From an uncultured Caulobacter sp. (lineage in GTDB: Bacteria > Pseudomonadota > Alphaproteobacteria > Caulobacterales > Caulobacteraceae), in contig NZ_CALCDX010000014.1 of NCBI RefSeq assembly GCF_937900395.1, forward strand, positions 1 to 59,726: DNA of 59,726 bases, read 5' to 3'. Positions 16,765 through 26,431 of the stretch are shown piece after piece. A program made the position numbers and the translations under genes. Below the pieces are notes generated by a model. That model searched no databases. It was not told the origin of the DNA and saw only the letters and a list, made by a program, of their open reading frames with translations. Numbering within the stretch: the first letter of the stretch is position 1; every line of letters begins with the position of its first letter.

Positions 16765-19700
16765 ATGCCGAAGTTCTTCATCGAGCGGCCGATCTTCGCC
16801 TGGGTTATAGCGATCGCGATCGTCCTGGCCGGCCTGATGGCGATCCCTCGCCTGCCCGTGGCGCGCTACCCGGTCGTGGCGCCGCCGACCGTCAGCATCT
16901 ACGCCAGCTATCCGGGGGCCACGCCCCAGGCCATGAACGACTCGGTCGTCGGCCTAATCGAGCGCGAGCTCTCCAGCGTCAAGAACCTGCTCTACTTCGA
17001 GTCGTCGACCGATACGTCGGGCTCGGCCTCGATCACGGCCACCTTTAAGCCGGGCACGAACCCGGAGTTGGCCCAGGTCGACGTCCAGAACCGCCTGAAG
17101 ACGATCGAGCCGCGCCTGCCCCAGACCGTGCGCCAGACCGGCGTCAGCGTCGAAAGCGCCGCCTCCAACTTCCTGATGATGGTCAGCCTGCGCAGCATCG
17201 ACGGGCGCGACGACGAGGTCGCGCTCAGCGACTACATGGTCCGCAACATCGCCGATGAGCTGAAGCGCGTGCCGGGCGTCGGCCGGGTGCAGATGTTCGG
17301 CTCCGAGCGCGCCATGCGGATCTGGGTCGACCCCAATAAGCTGACCGGCTTCAATCTCGCGCTAAGCGACGTCACGGCGGCGATCGCGGCCCAGAACCAG
17401 CAACTCGCGCCCGGCGCGCTGGGCGGCGAACCGACGGTCAAAGACCAGCGCGTGACCATCCCGCTGACCGCCGACGGCCAATTGCAGACCGTCGAGCAGT
17501 TCAAGGCCATCGTGCTGCGCGCCAATACCTCAGGCTCGCGCGTCACCTTGGGCGACGTCGCACGCATTGAGCTGAACTCGGCGAACTTCAACTTCGCCAC
17601 CCGTGAGAACGGCCAGCCGGCCACAGCCCTGGGCGTTCAGCTTTCCCCCGGCGGCAACGCGGTGCGAACCGCGGCGGCGATCCAGGCCCGGCTGGACGAG
17701 CTGCAGAAAGTCGCGCCGCCTGGCATGAAATTGGCCATCCCCTTCAACACCGCGCCTTTCGTCCGGATCTCGATCGAGAAGGTCGTCCAGACCCTGGTCG
17801 AGGCCATGGCGCTGGTGTTCCTGGTGATGTTCCTGTTCCTGCAGAAGGTCCGCTACACCCTCATCCCGGCCATCGTCGCGCCGATCGCCCTCTTGGGGAC
17901 GTTCACGGTGATGCTGGCGGCGGGCTTTTCGATCAACGTGCTGACCATGTTTGGCATGGTGCTGGCGATCGGCATCATTGTCGACGACGCCATCGTCGTG
18001 GTCGAGGCGGTCGAGCGGATCATGGCGACCGAAGGCCTCTCGCCCAAGGACGCCACCCGCAAAGCGATGTCGGAGATTACCAGCGCGATCATCGGCATCA
18101 CCGCCGTGCTGGCGGCGGTGTTCATCCCGATGGCCCTGGCGGACGGTTCGGTCGGCGCGATCTATCGCCAGTTCACCCTGTCGATGGCCGTCTCGATCTT
18201 GTTCTCGGCCTTCCTGGCCCTGTCGCTGACCCCGGCCCTCTGCGCGACCTTGCTCAAGCCGATCGAAGGCCATGCGCCGAAGAAAGGCTTCTTTGCCTGG
18301 TTCGACCAGCGCTTCGATCGGATGACCCAGAGCTACGAGCGCGTGCTGGGCAAGGTCTTGCGCCGGGGCGGGCGCGCGATGGCTGCGTTCGGGGTCGTCG
18401 CCGCCGTCACGGCGGGCGCCTTCCTGGTCCTGCCGTCGGCCTTCCTTCCCGAGGAAGACCAAGGCTACTTCATGACCTCGTTCCAACTGCCGGCCGACGC
18501 CACGGCGCAACGCACCAGCGAAGCCGTCGCGCGCTTCGAGCACTACGCCCGCACGCGCCCGGCCATCGAGACGACCCAGGCCGTCACCGGCTTCAGCTTC
18601 TCGGGCCAAGGCCCCAACGCCGCGCTCGTCTTCACGATGCTGAAGGACTGGAAGAAGCGCGAGGGCGCCACTAGCGCCGGCGAAGTCCAGGCCGCGACCG
18701 AAGCCATGAAGGCCCAACGCGAAGGCGAGATCATGTCGGTGATGCCGCCGTCGATCGACGAACTCGGCAACTCGTCGGGCTTTACCCTGGCGCTGCAGGA
18801 CCACGCCAACCGTGGCCCCGAGGCCCTCATCAAGGCCCAGACGCGCCTGCTCGAGCTCGCGGCTCAGAGCAAGCTGGTGACCGGCGTCTATCCCGACGGC
18901 CTGCCGCCGGGCTCGACGGTGCGGCTCGATATCGACCGCCAAAGGGCCCAGGCCCTGGGCGTCTCCTTCGCGGCGATCGGCGACACCCTGTCCACCGCCC
19001 TGGGTTCCAGCTACGTCAACGATTTCGTCAACGCCGGCCGTCTGCAGCAGGTGATCGTCCAGGCCGACGCGCCGTTCCGGATGCAGCTCGGCGACGTGCT
19101 GAAACTCTACGTCCGCAACGAGTCCGGCGGGATGGTGGCGCTGTCAGAAGTGGTGACGCCGGTCTGGACGAAGGCGCCGGCGCAGATGACGCGCTTCAAC
19201 GGCTATCCGTCGGTTCGCTTGACCGGATCGGCCGCGCCCGGCGTCTCGAGCGGTCAGGCGATGGCCGAAATGGAGCGGCTGGCCGCCCAGCTTCCCGGGA
19301 GCTACGCGGTCGCGTGGACCGGTCAGTCGCTGCAGGAGAAGCTGGCGGGCGCCCAGGCCCCCGCCCTGCTCGCCCTATCGATGCTGGTCGTCTTCCTGGT
19401 CCTGGCGGCGCTTTATGAAAGCTGGTCGATCCCCCTGTCGGTGATGCTGGCGATCCCGCTGGGCCTGATCGGCGCCCTGGCCGCGGTGCTTTTGCGCGGC
19501 CTGCCCAACGACGTCTTCTTCAAGGTCGGGCTGATCACCATCATCGGCCTCTCGGCCAAGAACGCCATCCTGATCGTCGAGTTCGCCAAGGCCAGCCGCG
19601 CTCAGGGCATGGGGCTGACAGAAGCGGCCATCCATGCGGCCAAGCTTCGCCTGCGTCCGATCCTGATGACCAGCCTGGCCTTCGCCCTGGGCGTCGTCCC

Positions 19701-19881
19701 CCTGGTTCTCGCCTCGGGCGCCAGCGCCGAAACCCAACACGCCATCGGCACCGGCGTGTTCGGCGGGATGATTACCGGCACCTTGCTGACGATCGTCCTG
19801 GTTCCCGTCTTCTTCGTCGTGATCGTCGGCGCGGCCGAGCGCCTGACCTCCCGACACAAAGCCGCTTCGGCGGAGGGCTGA
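16765..19881 (+). CDS. RND multidrug efflux pump (HAE1 family)
   Basis: A full-length 1038-residue inner-membrane RND transporter that exports hydrophobic or amphiphilic compounds using the proton gradient. It begins MPKFFIERPIFAWVIAIAI, the usual first membrane helix of AcrB-like proteins. TM4 carries the proton-relay pair in GIIVDDAIVVVEAVER (about residues 400-416). The late KNAILIVEFAKASRAQG segment and the C-terminal membrane block are intact. It is the middle gene of an adaptor-pump-channel operon with 3-4 base gaps. The substrate range cannot be predicted. Confidence 0.95.
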   Translation: MPKFFIERPIFAWVIAIAIVLAGLMAIPRLPVARYPVVAPPTVSIYASYPGATPQAMNDSVVGLIERELSSVKNLLYFESSTDTSGSASITATFKPGTNPELAQVDVQNRLKTIEPRLPQTVRQTGVSVESAASNFLMMVSLRSIDGRDDEVALSDYMVRNIADELKRVPGVGRVQMFGSERAMRIWVDPNKLTGFNLALSDVTAAIAAQNQQLAPGALGGEPTVKDQRVTIPLTADGQLQTVEQFKAIVLRANTSGSRVTLGDVARIELNSANFNFATRENGQPATALGVQLSPGGNAVRTAAAIQARLDELQKVAPPGMKLAIPFNTAPFVRISIEKVVQTLVEAMALVFLVMFLFLQKVRYTLIPAIVAPIALLGTFTVMLAAGFSINVLTMFGMVLAIGIIVDDAIVVVEAVERIMATEGLSPKDATRKAMSEITSAIIGITAVLAAVFIPMALADGSVGAIYRQFTLSMAVSILFSAFLALSLTPALCATLLKPIEGHAPKKGFFAWFDQRFDRMTQSYERVLGKVLRRGGRAMAAFGVVAAVTAGAFLVLPSAFLPEEDQGYFMTSFQLPADATAQRTSEAVARFEHYARTRPAIETTQAVTGFSFSGQGPNAALVFTMLKDWKKREGATSAGEVQAATEAMKAQREGEIMSVMPPSIDELGNSSGFTLALQDHANRGPEALIKAQTRLLELAAQSKLVTGVYPDGLPPGSTVRLDIDRQRAQALGVSFAAIGDTLSTALGSSYVNDFVNAGRLQQVIVQADAPFRMQLGDVLKLYVRNESGGMVALSEVVTPVWTKAPAQMTRFNGYPSVRLTGSAAPGVSSGQAMAEMERLAAQLPGSYAVAWTGQSLQEKLAGAQAPALLALSMLVVFLVLAALYESWSIPLSVMLAIPLGLIGALAAVLLRGLPNDVFFKVGLITIIGLSAKNAILIVEFAKASRAQGMGLTEAAIHAAKLRLRPILMTSLAFALGVVPLVLASGASAETQHAIGTGVFGGMITGTLLTIVLVPVFFVVIVGAAERLTSRHKAASAEG

Positions 19882-19884
19882 TCC

Positions 19885-21261
19885 ATGCGTGCTCTGATCC
19901 TTTGCAGCGCGGCGCTGCTTGGCGCCTGCTCCGTCACGCCTCGCCTGGAACTCCCTGCGGCGCCGGTCGCCGCGGTCTATCCCGTGATCGAAGGCGGCGT
20001 GGCGACGGACATGCCTGCGGCAAGATCATTGGCCTGGAGGCGGATCTATGGCGATCCGAGGCTTCAGGCTCTGATCAGTAAAGCCCTCGACCACAACCGG
20101 GACCTCCGCGCCGCCCTGCTGAACGTCGAGGCCGCCCGCGCCGAACGCGGCATCGCGCGCGGCGCCCTGGGCCCGAGCCTCGACGCCAATCTGTCCAGGA
20201 CCCAAGAGCGCTCACCGTCTCAGGGCCGGTCGGACGCCTATGCGGGCAATCTTGGATTGACGGCCTTCGAGCTGGACTTGTTTGGACGCCTCCGGGCCCA
20301 GTCCAGCGCCGCCTCCGAGCGCTATCTGGCCAGCGAGACGGGCGCGCACGCCGCGCGGATTACACTCATCTCGGCCGTCGCGACGGCCTATCTCGACGAG
20401 CGCCTGGCCGAGGAGCAGTTGACGCTGACCGAAGCCACTCTAGCGGACTGGCGCGCATCGCTCGACATCGCCCAGCGGCTCAAGTCGGCCTCGCAAGCCA
20501 GCGGCCTCGACGTCGCCCAGGCCGAGGGCCTCGTACGCCAAGCAGAAGCCGATCGAGAGGCCGGTCGCCGCGCCGTCGCCCGCGCCCGCAATGCCCTTGA
20601 GCTCGTGCTCGGCGCCACGGAGCCGGGTTCGCTGCCGCCGCCCATTCGCCTGGCCGATCAGCCACTTCCGACCCAGCTGGAGCCCGGCCTCCCCGCCGAA
20701 CTACTGGTCCGCCGACCAGATATCGCCCAGGCCGAGCACATGCTGCGCGCCGCCAACGCCGACGTCGGTGCCGCGCGTGCGGCCCTGCTGCCCAGGATCT
20801 CGCTGACCGGAGCGCTCGGCGGCGCCAGCGCTGATCTCGGCGCGCTGCTCGATCCTGCAAGCCGCGCCTGGTCGTTCGCCCCCCAGATCACCCAGTCGAT
20901 CTTCAGGAGCGGACAACTGCGGGGCGCCATCGCCTTGAGCGAGGTGCGCAAATCGCTCGCCGTGACCGCCTATGAAAAGCAGATCCAAGTCGCTTTCCGG
21001 GAAGTGGCCGACGGTCTCGCGGCCCAGGCCACCTACGCCAATCAGGTCAATGTCCAAGAAGGCGTGGCCGAGGCCGCCGCTCGGCGTCTGCGCCTTTCGA
21101 GGCTGCGCTATCGCGCCGGTCTGGACGGCCGGCTTGAGCTGCTCGACGCGCAGCGCGCCGACTACGCGGCGCGCCAGGCGCTGCTGTCGCTGAGACACGA
21201 CCAGCTCACGGCCATGGTCGCGCTCTACGCCGCGCTCGGCGGCGGCCTTGAGCCGGCCTAG
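19885..21261 (+). CDS. outer-membrane efflux lipoprotein (NodT/OprM-like)
   Basis: This 458-residue TolC-fold channel carries a lipobox LGAC in its signal (about residues 10-13). It has the tandem outer-membrane efflux repeats of the NodT/OprM type, e.g. LFGRLRAQSSAASERYLASE and the 'VRRPDIAQAEHMLRAANADVGAARA' segment near residue 275. It forms the outer exit of the pump encoded by the two preceding genes. The gap to the pump gene is three bases, so the operon is complete. Confidence 0.93.
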   Translation: MRALILCSAALLGACSVTPRLELPAAPVAAVYPVIEGGVATDMPAARSLAWRRIYGDPRLQALISKALDHNRDLRAALLNVEAARAERGIARGALGPSLDANLSRTQERSPSQGRSDAYAGNLGLTAFELDLFGRLRAQSSAASERYLASETGAHAARITLISAVATAYLDERLAEEQLTLTEATLADWRASLDIAQRLKSASQASGLDVAQAEGLVRQAEADREAGRRAVARARNALELVLGATEPGSLPPPIRLADQPLPTQLEPGLPAELLVRRPDIAQAEHMLRAANADVGAARAALLPRISLTGALGGASADLGALLDPASRAWSFAPQITQSIFRSGQLRGAIALSEVRKSLAVTAYEKQIQVAFREVADGLAAQATYANQVNVQEGVAEAAARRLRLSRLRYRAGLDGRLELLDAQRADYAARQALLSLRHDQLTAMVALYAALGGGLEPA

Positions 21262-21291
21262 CGATCCCGGAGCCACCGAACTCGAGGCCTC

Positions 21292-21825
21292 GTGAAAGAA
21301 GCTCCACACACGCCGAGAACGCACGCACTGATCCTCGCCTACTTCGCACGGCGGGAGGACATGCGTCGCTTTTTCTCTATCCGTACTCGCGCGAGCGTGG
21401 ACGTTGAGGACTTGATGCAGGATCTCTTCCTGAAGGTTCAGCGGGTGGATAGCGACACCATCGAGAACCCGTCCGCCTATCTTTATCGATTGGCCTCCAA
21501 CCTACTGCTGGACCGGCTTCGTGCTCGACGCCGTTCCGAGGCCCGCGACGCTGTTTGGCGGAGCGTAAGCCACACGACCGTGGACGGAGCCGACATCGCG
21601 GATTCGCCGGACGCCGAGGCCGCGGCGGACGCTCGCCTACGGCTTGAGCGATTGACCCAGGCGCTCGCGGAGTTGCCCCCTAGAACGCAGCAAGTCTTCT
21701 GGCTGCACAAGTTCGATGGCCTCACCCATGCTCAGACGGCCGAGCGGCTCGGAATTTCACGAAGCGCGGTCGAGAAACACATGACGCGTACACTCCAGCA
21801 TCTGCTCGTGAAAGTCGGGCGATAA
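21292..21825 (+). CDS. ECF sigma factor, FecI-like
   Basis: The 177-residue protein has sigma region 2 (VDVEDLMQDLFLKVQRV ... LYRLASNLLLDRLRARR, about 38-85) and region 4 (LAELPPRTQQVFWLHKFDGLTHAQTAERLGISRSAVEKHMTR, about 122-165), the latter of FecI type. FecI sigmas usually sit next to a fecR gene and an outer-membrane receptor. Neither follows directly here; a TonB receptor lies 2.2 kb downstream. The start GTG 21292 lies 30 bases after the efflux channel gene, so read-through from that operon is possible. Confidence 0.88.
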   Translation: MKEAPHTPRTHALILAYFARREDMRRFFSIRTRASVDVEDLMQDLFLKVQRVDSDTIENPSAYLYRLASNLLLDRLRARRRSEARDAVWRSVSHTTVDGADIADSPDAEAAADARLRLERLTQALAELPPRTQQVFWLHKFDGLTHAQTAERLGISRSAVEKHMTRTLQHLLVKVGR

Positions 21826-21927
21826 CATCACGATGACGACGTTGCTTCAGGCGCCTCGCCATGGCTCGCGGAGGGGCAAACTCGACTTGGATTTCGTCGC
21901 GCCGACGGGACCGAGGCTGTCCACCCG

Positions 21928-22434
21928 ATGGTGAGACTAAAGGCGCTCGAGCCCGCCGGGAGATCGCGCTTCAAAGCCGATCTTCAAGAGGCGTTCACCA
22001 CCGCCGCGGGGGAACAGCTTGGCCGCGCCCAGGAGCCTATTCCGTCCGATCACGATATCGAACGATCGCTCGATGCGCCGGGCGCTGTCGCCTATGACAT
22101 CCTCGTCGCTGGCGTGGTCGTCGGCGGCGCCATTGTCACGGTCGACGTTCGCAACGGCCGCAACAGCCTCGACTTCTTGTTTATCAAGACGGGCCAGCAT
22201 GGACAGGGCTTCGGCCAGCAGGCCTGGCGAGCGATAGAACGCCAGCACTCTGAAGCCAGAATTTGGGAAACCCACACACCCTATTTCGAGAAGCGCAATA
22301 TTCATTTCTATGTCAATCGCTGCGGCTTCAAGATCGTGGAGTACTATATCGATGGCCGCTCCGATCATGACGACAAACACGGCGTGAACAGCTCCGAGGA
22401 CGAGGGCATGTTCAGGATGGAAAAGAGGGTCTAA
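21928..22434 (+). CDS. GNAT-family N-acetyltransferase
   Basis: A 168-residue protein with a GNAT core: the beta-4/alpha-3 region reads LDFLFIKTGQHGQGFGQQAWRAIER (acetyl-CoA pyrophosphate loop, about residues 72-98), and the late 'NRCGFKIVEYY' strand is typical. ATG 21928 is preferred; a stop bounds the frame upstream and no other ATG or GTG precedes it. The acceptor substrate is unknown. Confidence 0.78.
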   Translation: MVRLKALEPAGRSRFKADLQEAFTTAAGEQLGRAQEPIPSDHDIERSLDAPGAVAYDILVAGVVVGGAIVTVDVRNGRNSLDFLFIKTGQHGQGFGQQAWRAIERQHSEARIWETHTPYFEKRNIHFYVNRCGFKIVEYYIDGRSDHDDKHGVNSSEDEGMFRMEKRV

Positions 22435-22706
22435 AGCTCCATCGCCGACGCGGCCGGGGCCCCGTTTCAAACGCGGCTTGATCCCGGGGGGCGATTATGT
22501 CCAACAAGCGCCAGGAGCAGAACTTGGCGAGCTCCAGATTCCGGACCTTCAACGGACGGTCAGGTCTGGTAGTCTGAGTGTTAGGGACACCTCTTCAACC
22601 AAGTGTACGCATCGCGATTGTTCGGTGCGGCCGCTCGCATAAAATACCGTCGAGCAAGAGTGGATCCTTCTCGAGGTTCGCAGGCGCGCTCGCGCTATAG
22701 GAAGTC
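22435..22706. other. intergenic region with weak promoter before the TetR gene
   Basis: No gene is supported here; a 26-codon ATG frame at about 22498 with a G-rich upstream sequence may be chance. A possible promoter is TTGTTC (22618-22623), 16 bases, then TAAAAT (22640-22645), about 60 bases before the TetR gene start. Confidence 0.35.
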
Positions 22707-23915
22707 ATGACCTCAAGACCACCCGACGCCGTTCCCGCCGCTGAGCCCCAGGTAGATCGCCTGATCGAGGCGGCTCGACGAGAGCTCGCCCAGGGCGGCT
22801 TGCGCGCGATGAGCTTCCGTCGCCTGGGCGACGCCGTGGGCGCTACGTCCGGCGCCCTGGCTTATCATCTCGGCGCCAAGGCCGATATCCTGAGCGAGGT
22901 CGTCGCACGCGAGCGGCTTCGCGATCGCCGCTGGCACGACGAATGGCTGGCGCGCCTGGATGGTCTCGAGCGACTGGAGCGTCAGGCCGTGGCCGCCATC
23001 CTGGAGCAATATCTCGACGCCCTGGTCCAGGCCGAGGGGCGCCTGACGCAGTTGATCTGGATGGACCTGGTGCTAAGGGCGCCGCGCGACGCTGAGGTCG
23101 CGACCCTGGTGGCGCCGTGGCTGGCCGAGCGCAGGGCGTTCTGGACGCGGCTGTTCGAGGAGCGGATCGAGGACGCCGCCATATGGGCCGGTCTGGCCGC
23201 CGCCTATGTTACGGATGAAGGATTCAACGGCCTGGTCGTGGGCGACGATCCGGACTACCGCCTGCTGCGCCGGATGACGATCGACCGGCTGGCCAGCCGA
23301 CTGGAACGCGACGGCCTCGGGCGCGAGCCGCTGTTCTCGCGACTGGTGCGGCGAATGGACGGGCGCCTTGGCCTGCCAGCGGGCGATCTCCCGGCGGACG
23401 CCATGGGGCCAGGCCCAAAGCGCGACGCCGCCCTCGCCGCCTGTCATGTGCTGGTCGACGGCGGCGCCGAAGCGCTCACCCATCGGGCGGTCGCCGAGCG
23501 CGCCGGCTTATCGCGTTCGGCCGTGGGCTATTATTTCCGAACCGCGGCGGACCTGTTCAAGGCGGCGATCAGCGGGGTCTATCTGATCGCCGACGGGCGC
23601 GGTGATCCGCCTCCGCCGCCGCCTGGCGTTGATCCGATCCTGTGGCGCGGCCAAGCCGTAGCGCGCGGGGAGCTGGCCGTGGTCCTGGCCGCCGCGCGGA
23701 ATCCGGCGCTGTCTCCGTATGTCATCGATCAGCGCCGCTGGCGTGGCGTCAACTATGTCCGCCTCTTAAGATCCAGGGGCTATCCCGGTCTCGACGCCCT
23801 CGACGGCCAGACCGCTTCGATGATCGCCACCGGACAGACAATCCTATCCGGCGTGGACGGCGACGACCGCCGCGACCGGCTGGTGAGCTGGCTGATCGCG
23901 CGCCACAAGAACTAG
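22707..23915 (+). CDS. tandem TetR-family regulator with two DNA-binding halves
   Basis: This 402-residue protein is about twice the usual TetR length. The first TetR HTH is at about 15-60 (RRELAQGGLRAMSFRRLGDAVGATSGALAYHLGAKADIL) and is followed by a ligand-type helical domain. A second HTH is at about 240-290 (HVLVDGGAEALTHRAVAERAGLSRSAVGYYFRTAADLF) and is followed by a shorter helical part. One chain could thus mimic a TetR dimer with two different half-site readers. It lies just upstream of the TonB receptor-phoD pair and probably controls it. Inducer unknown. Confidence 0.85.
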   Translation: MTSRPPDAVPAAEPQVDRLIEAARRELAQGGLRAMSFRRLGDAVGATSGALAYHLGAKADILSEVVARERLRDRRWHDEWLARLDGLERLERQAVAAILEQYLDALVQAEGRLTQLIWMDLVLRAPRDAEVATLVAPWLAERRAFWTRLFEERIEDAAIWAGLAAAYVTDEGFNGLVVGDDPDYRLLRRMTIDRLASRLERDGLGREPLFSRLVRRMDGRLGLPAGDLPADAMGPGPKRDAALAACHVLVDGGAEALTHRAVAERAGLSRSAVGYYFRTAADLFKAAISGVYLIADGRGDPPPPPPGVDPILWRGQAVARGELAVVLAAARNPALSPYVIDQRRWRGVNYVRLLRSRGYPGLDALDGQTASMIATGQTILSGVDGDDRRDRLVSWLIARHKN

Positions 23916-23979
23916 ACAACCGTTCAATCCCGCGCGCGACGATCGAGGCATTTTGCGGCTTAGATTAGGACAACTGTTA
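23914..23979. promoter_or_regulatory. two GACAAC(C/T)GTT repeats, candidate TetR sites
   Basis: GACAACCGTT (from about 23915, overlapping the end of the regulator gene) recurs as GACAACTGTT (from about 23969), roughly 54 bases apart, just upstream of the TonB receptor gene. The half AACNGTT is palindromic. The position fits binding sites for the double TetR protein encoded directly upstream. This is inference from repetition and context. Confidence 0.35.
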
Positions 23980-23991
23980 TGTTGACGTCAT
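23974..23991 (+). promoter_or_regulatory. candidate PHO box
   Basis: CTGTTAT-GTTG-ACGTCAT matches the PhoB box layout of two 7-base repeats with a 4-base spacer (consensus CTGTCAT); the first repeat matches 6 of 7 and the second 5 of 7. It lies about 50-70 bases before the receptor gene whose neighbour encodes a PhoD phosphatase, as expected for phosphate-starvation control. Confidence 0.4.
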
Positions 23992-24042
23992 AATCATCTG
24001 CGATTAAGCGCCCATTCAATGGCTTTTAGGGGGCGGTCGCCT

Positions 24043-26370
24043 ATGCCGGCACAACGAATTTTCTCGGCCTTCCGTCTGGCGCTTTGCTGCGGCATCAGCG
24101 CGCTTGGCGCTGGACAAGCGTTTGGTCAGGAGTTGCCAGCTCGTGATGATGTCGCGACCGTGGGCGATATCATCGTCACGGCGCAGAAGCGCACCCAACG
24201 CATTTCGGAAGTGCCCATGTCGATCAGCGCCTATGACGGCGCGACGCTGGAGCGGCTGGGGGTGACGGAGTTGGACAGGATCGCCCAGCAGACGCCGGGT
24301 TTGGTCATCCAACTTCAGGATCGCCTGCTGCCGGGGATTTCTCTACGCGGCATCACCTCTGACGATACGTCGCCGGCGGCCGAACCGCGGGTCGCCCTCT
24401 TCCAGGACGGCGTGCCGATCACGCAGATTGCTTCAGCCTATGGCGAGATGTTCGACGTCGACCGCGTCGAGGTCGAAAAGGGTCCGCAATCGACCCTGCA
24501 TGGTCGCTCGGCCTTGAACGGGGGGATTTCCACTTTCCAGAAAATGCCGACCGACACGCTCGGCCTGGAGGTCCGCGCCGGGCTGGGCGACCATGGTCAG
24601 CGGCTGGCGCAGGCCGTGGCCAATCTTCCGGTGAACGAGAAGTTCGGCCTTCGCATCGGGGCGCTGCAGCGCAAGCGAGACGGCTTCCTGAAGAACACCC
24701 AGGGCGGAACCTATAACAACGTTGACGGCCAAGCCTATCGACTGACAGCGCGTTACGAGCCCACCGACACCTTCAACTTCCGGTTCTCGGGAACATACGA
24801 CCGCGACAACACCGACAGCGGCGGCGCCTTCAAGTCCAACGTCTTCCTTCCCCGCAACCAACAGACCGGCGCGGTCGAGGGCGACCTGCGCTTCTGGACG
24901 CCGACCCACCTTGGCACGTTCGGCGACATGGCGGCGGACTACAGCCGGCGCAAGATCGTGGGGCTCAGCGGGACCGCGGACCTGTCCCTGAACGAGCGCT
25001 TGGACCTGACGTCGATCAGCGGGTATCGCTGGTACAAGGCCTGTCAGGCGGGCGATATCGACGGCGCGCCCACCAACATCATCGCCTATGATCTTTGCAA
25101 TGACGGCGAACAGTTCTCCCAGGAACTGCGCCTCAACATTCGGCGTGACGGCGCTTTCGAAGGCTTCGTCGGCGCCAGCTATTTCAAGGCCAGCAATTCC
25201 CAGCAGACGGACCTCGGCGCCGACGAGCGCGCCATGGCGATGCTGCTGTCGGGCGCGCTGCACCGATATGCGCCGAACGGCCTGACGAACAGCCAGATCA
25301 ATGCGGCTCTCGGCTCGGCGGCGGCCAACTACAAGCCCTTCCACCTGGATCGCCGGCGACAGACGGCAGATATCGAAACCTATGACCTGTTCGCCGACGG
25401 AACGTTCCATCTTTCCGAGAAGCTTCAGGCCTTTGTCGGCGGGCGCCTGACCTGGGACGACAAGGCGGTGTCCATGCAGGTCACCACGCCCAAAGGCGTA
25501 TCGCGCCTGACCGGAGCCGCGCTGCTGATGACCCTGACGCCGGCCGGCGCGGTCGTCACGGGCGACCATTCCTCCAGCCTGGCCACGGGACGTGCCGGGC
25601 TACGGTATCAGATGACGCCGACCGTGAATGTCTACGCGGTCTATGGGATCGGCAAACGCCCGGAGAGCATCGACCTGGCCGCCTCCGGCGCGGTCAACAT
25701 ACTTCCCGCCGAAGAACTGGCGTCCGCCGAAGCGGGGATCAAATATCGCCTCTTCAGCGGCGCGCTGTACGGCGATGCGTCGATCTACAGCTTCGACTAC
25801 TCCAATTTCCAGACCTTCCGCCGGAACGGAGATCGCCTGGAGCCGGTGAACGCCGGCAAGGCCAAGGCGACCGGCTTCGAGACCCAGGCGACCTGGCGCC
25901 TGACGGACGGCGTGTCGGTGTTCGGAAGCTACGCCTACAATCATGCGCGCTTCACCGGCGGCGCCTACGACGGCAACAGTTTCCGCAACAGCCCGGACAA
26001 CAAGTTCGCGCTGGGCGTCAACGCCGCCGTTTCGACGCGCCTGGGCGAGCTATCGCTCACCCCCGTCTACAGCTGGCAATCGAAGATCTTCTTCTCCGAC
26101 GACAACGATCGCGCCGACCTTCAGGTCCGTTCTCGCCCGGCGTTTTCGGACAAGACGGTCGATGAATACCAGGACGCCTTCGGTCTCCTGAACATCCGTC
26201 TCGGCCTTGTCCCCGCGTCCGCCCCCTGGTCGTTCGCGGTCATGGGCGAGAACCTGCTGGACAGGAAATACATCGTCGACGGCGGGAACACGGGCGACTC
26301 CTTCGGCATGCCGACCTTCATCACGGGGCCCCGCCGCACCGTGCGGCTCGAAGTCAGCGCTCGCTTCTGA
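24043..26370 (+). CDS. TonB-dependent outer-membrane receptor (partner of phoD)
   Basis: This 775-residue receptor has a signal peptide (MPAQRIFSAFRLAL..., cleavage near AFGQE), a TonB box (GDIIVTAQKR), a plug domain to about residue 160 (ISLRGITSDD, VEVEKGPQSTLHGR) and a beta-barrel ending in aromatic Phe (RLEVSARF). Start 24043 was chosen over 24019 because AGGGGG lies nine bases before it while 24019 has no ribosome site. It probably imports an organophosphate or another compound whose phosphate is released by the following PhoD enzyme. The substrate is inferred from context only. Confidence 0.88.
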   Translation: MPAQRIFSAFRLALCCGISALGAGQAFGQELPARDDVATVGDIIVTAQKRTQRISEVPMSISAYDGATLERLGVTELDRIAQQTPGLVIQLQDRLLPGISLRGITSDDTSPAAEPRVALFQDGVPITQIASAYGEMFDVDRVEVEKGPQSTLHGRSALNGGISTFQKMPTDTLGLEVRAGLGDHGQRLAQAVANLPVNEKFGLRIGALQRKRDGFLKNTQGGTYNNVDGQAYRLTARYEPTDTFNFRFSGTYDRDNTDSGGAFKSNVFLPRNQQTGAVEGDLRFWTPTHLGTFGDMAADYSRRKIVGLSGTADLSLNERLDLTSISGYRWYKACQAGDIDGAPTNIIAYDLCNDGEQFSQELRLNIRRDGAFEGFVGASYFKASNSQQTDLGADERAMAMLLSGALHRYAPNGLTNSQINAALGSAAANYKPFHLDRRRQTADIETYDLFADGTFHLSEKLQAFVGGRLTWDDKAVSMQVTTPKGVSRLTGAALLMTLTPAGAVVTGDHSSSLATGRAGLRYQMTPTVNVYAVYGIGKRPESIDLAASGAVNILPAEELASAEAGIKYRLFSGALYGDASIYSFDYSNFQTFRRNGDRLEPVNAGKAKATGFETQATWRLTDGVSVFGSYAYNHARFTGGAYDGNSFRNSPDNKFALGVNAAVSTRLGELSLTPVYSWQSKIFFSDDNDRADLQVRSRPAFSDKTVDEYQDAFGLLNIRLGLVPASAPWSFAVMGENLLDRKYIVDGGNTGDSFGMPTFITGPRRTVRLEVSARF

Positions 26371-26431
26371 CGCATCGGCGGTGACCGAAGCGCCGACGCG
26401 ACGGTCACCGCCCTCCCAGGGAACCAGAACC

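Noticed and set aside
17530..18942. A 470-codon open frame antisense to the RND pump
   Set aside because: Its composition (long Asp/His/Arg/Gln runs) is typical of the antisense of GC-rich codons, and the plus strand clearly encodes the pump.
21928..22434. The GNAT protein as the anti-sigma partner of the ECF gene at 21292
   Set aside because: It has a clear acetyl-CoA loop, and no membrane segment or FecR-like domain.
24433..25569. A 378-codon open frame antisense to the first TonB receptor
   Set aside because: No domain or ribosome site is seen, and the receptor on the other strand is complete.
26207..26431. A longer N-terminus for PhoD
   Set aside because: This part overlaps the end of the TonB receptor gene in another frame, and the Tat signal begins at 26432.
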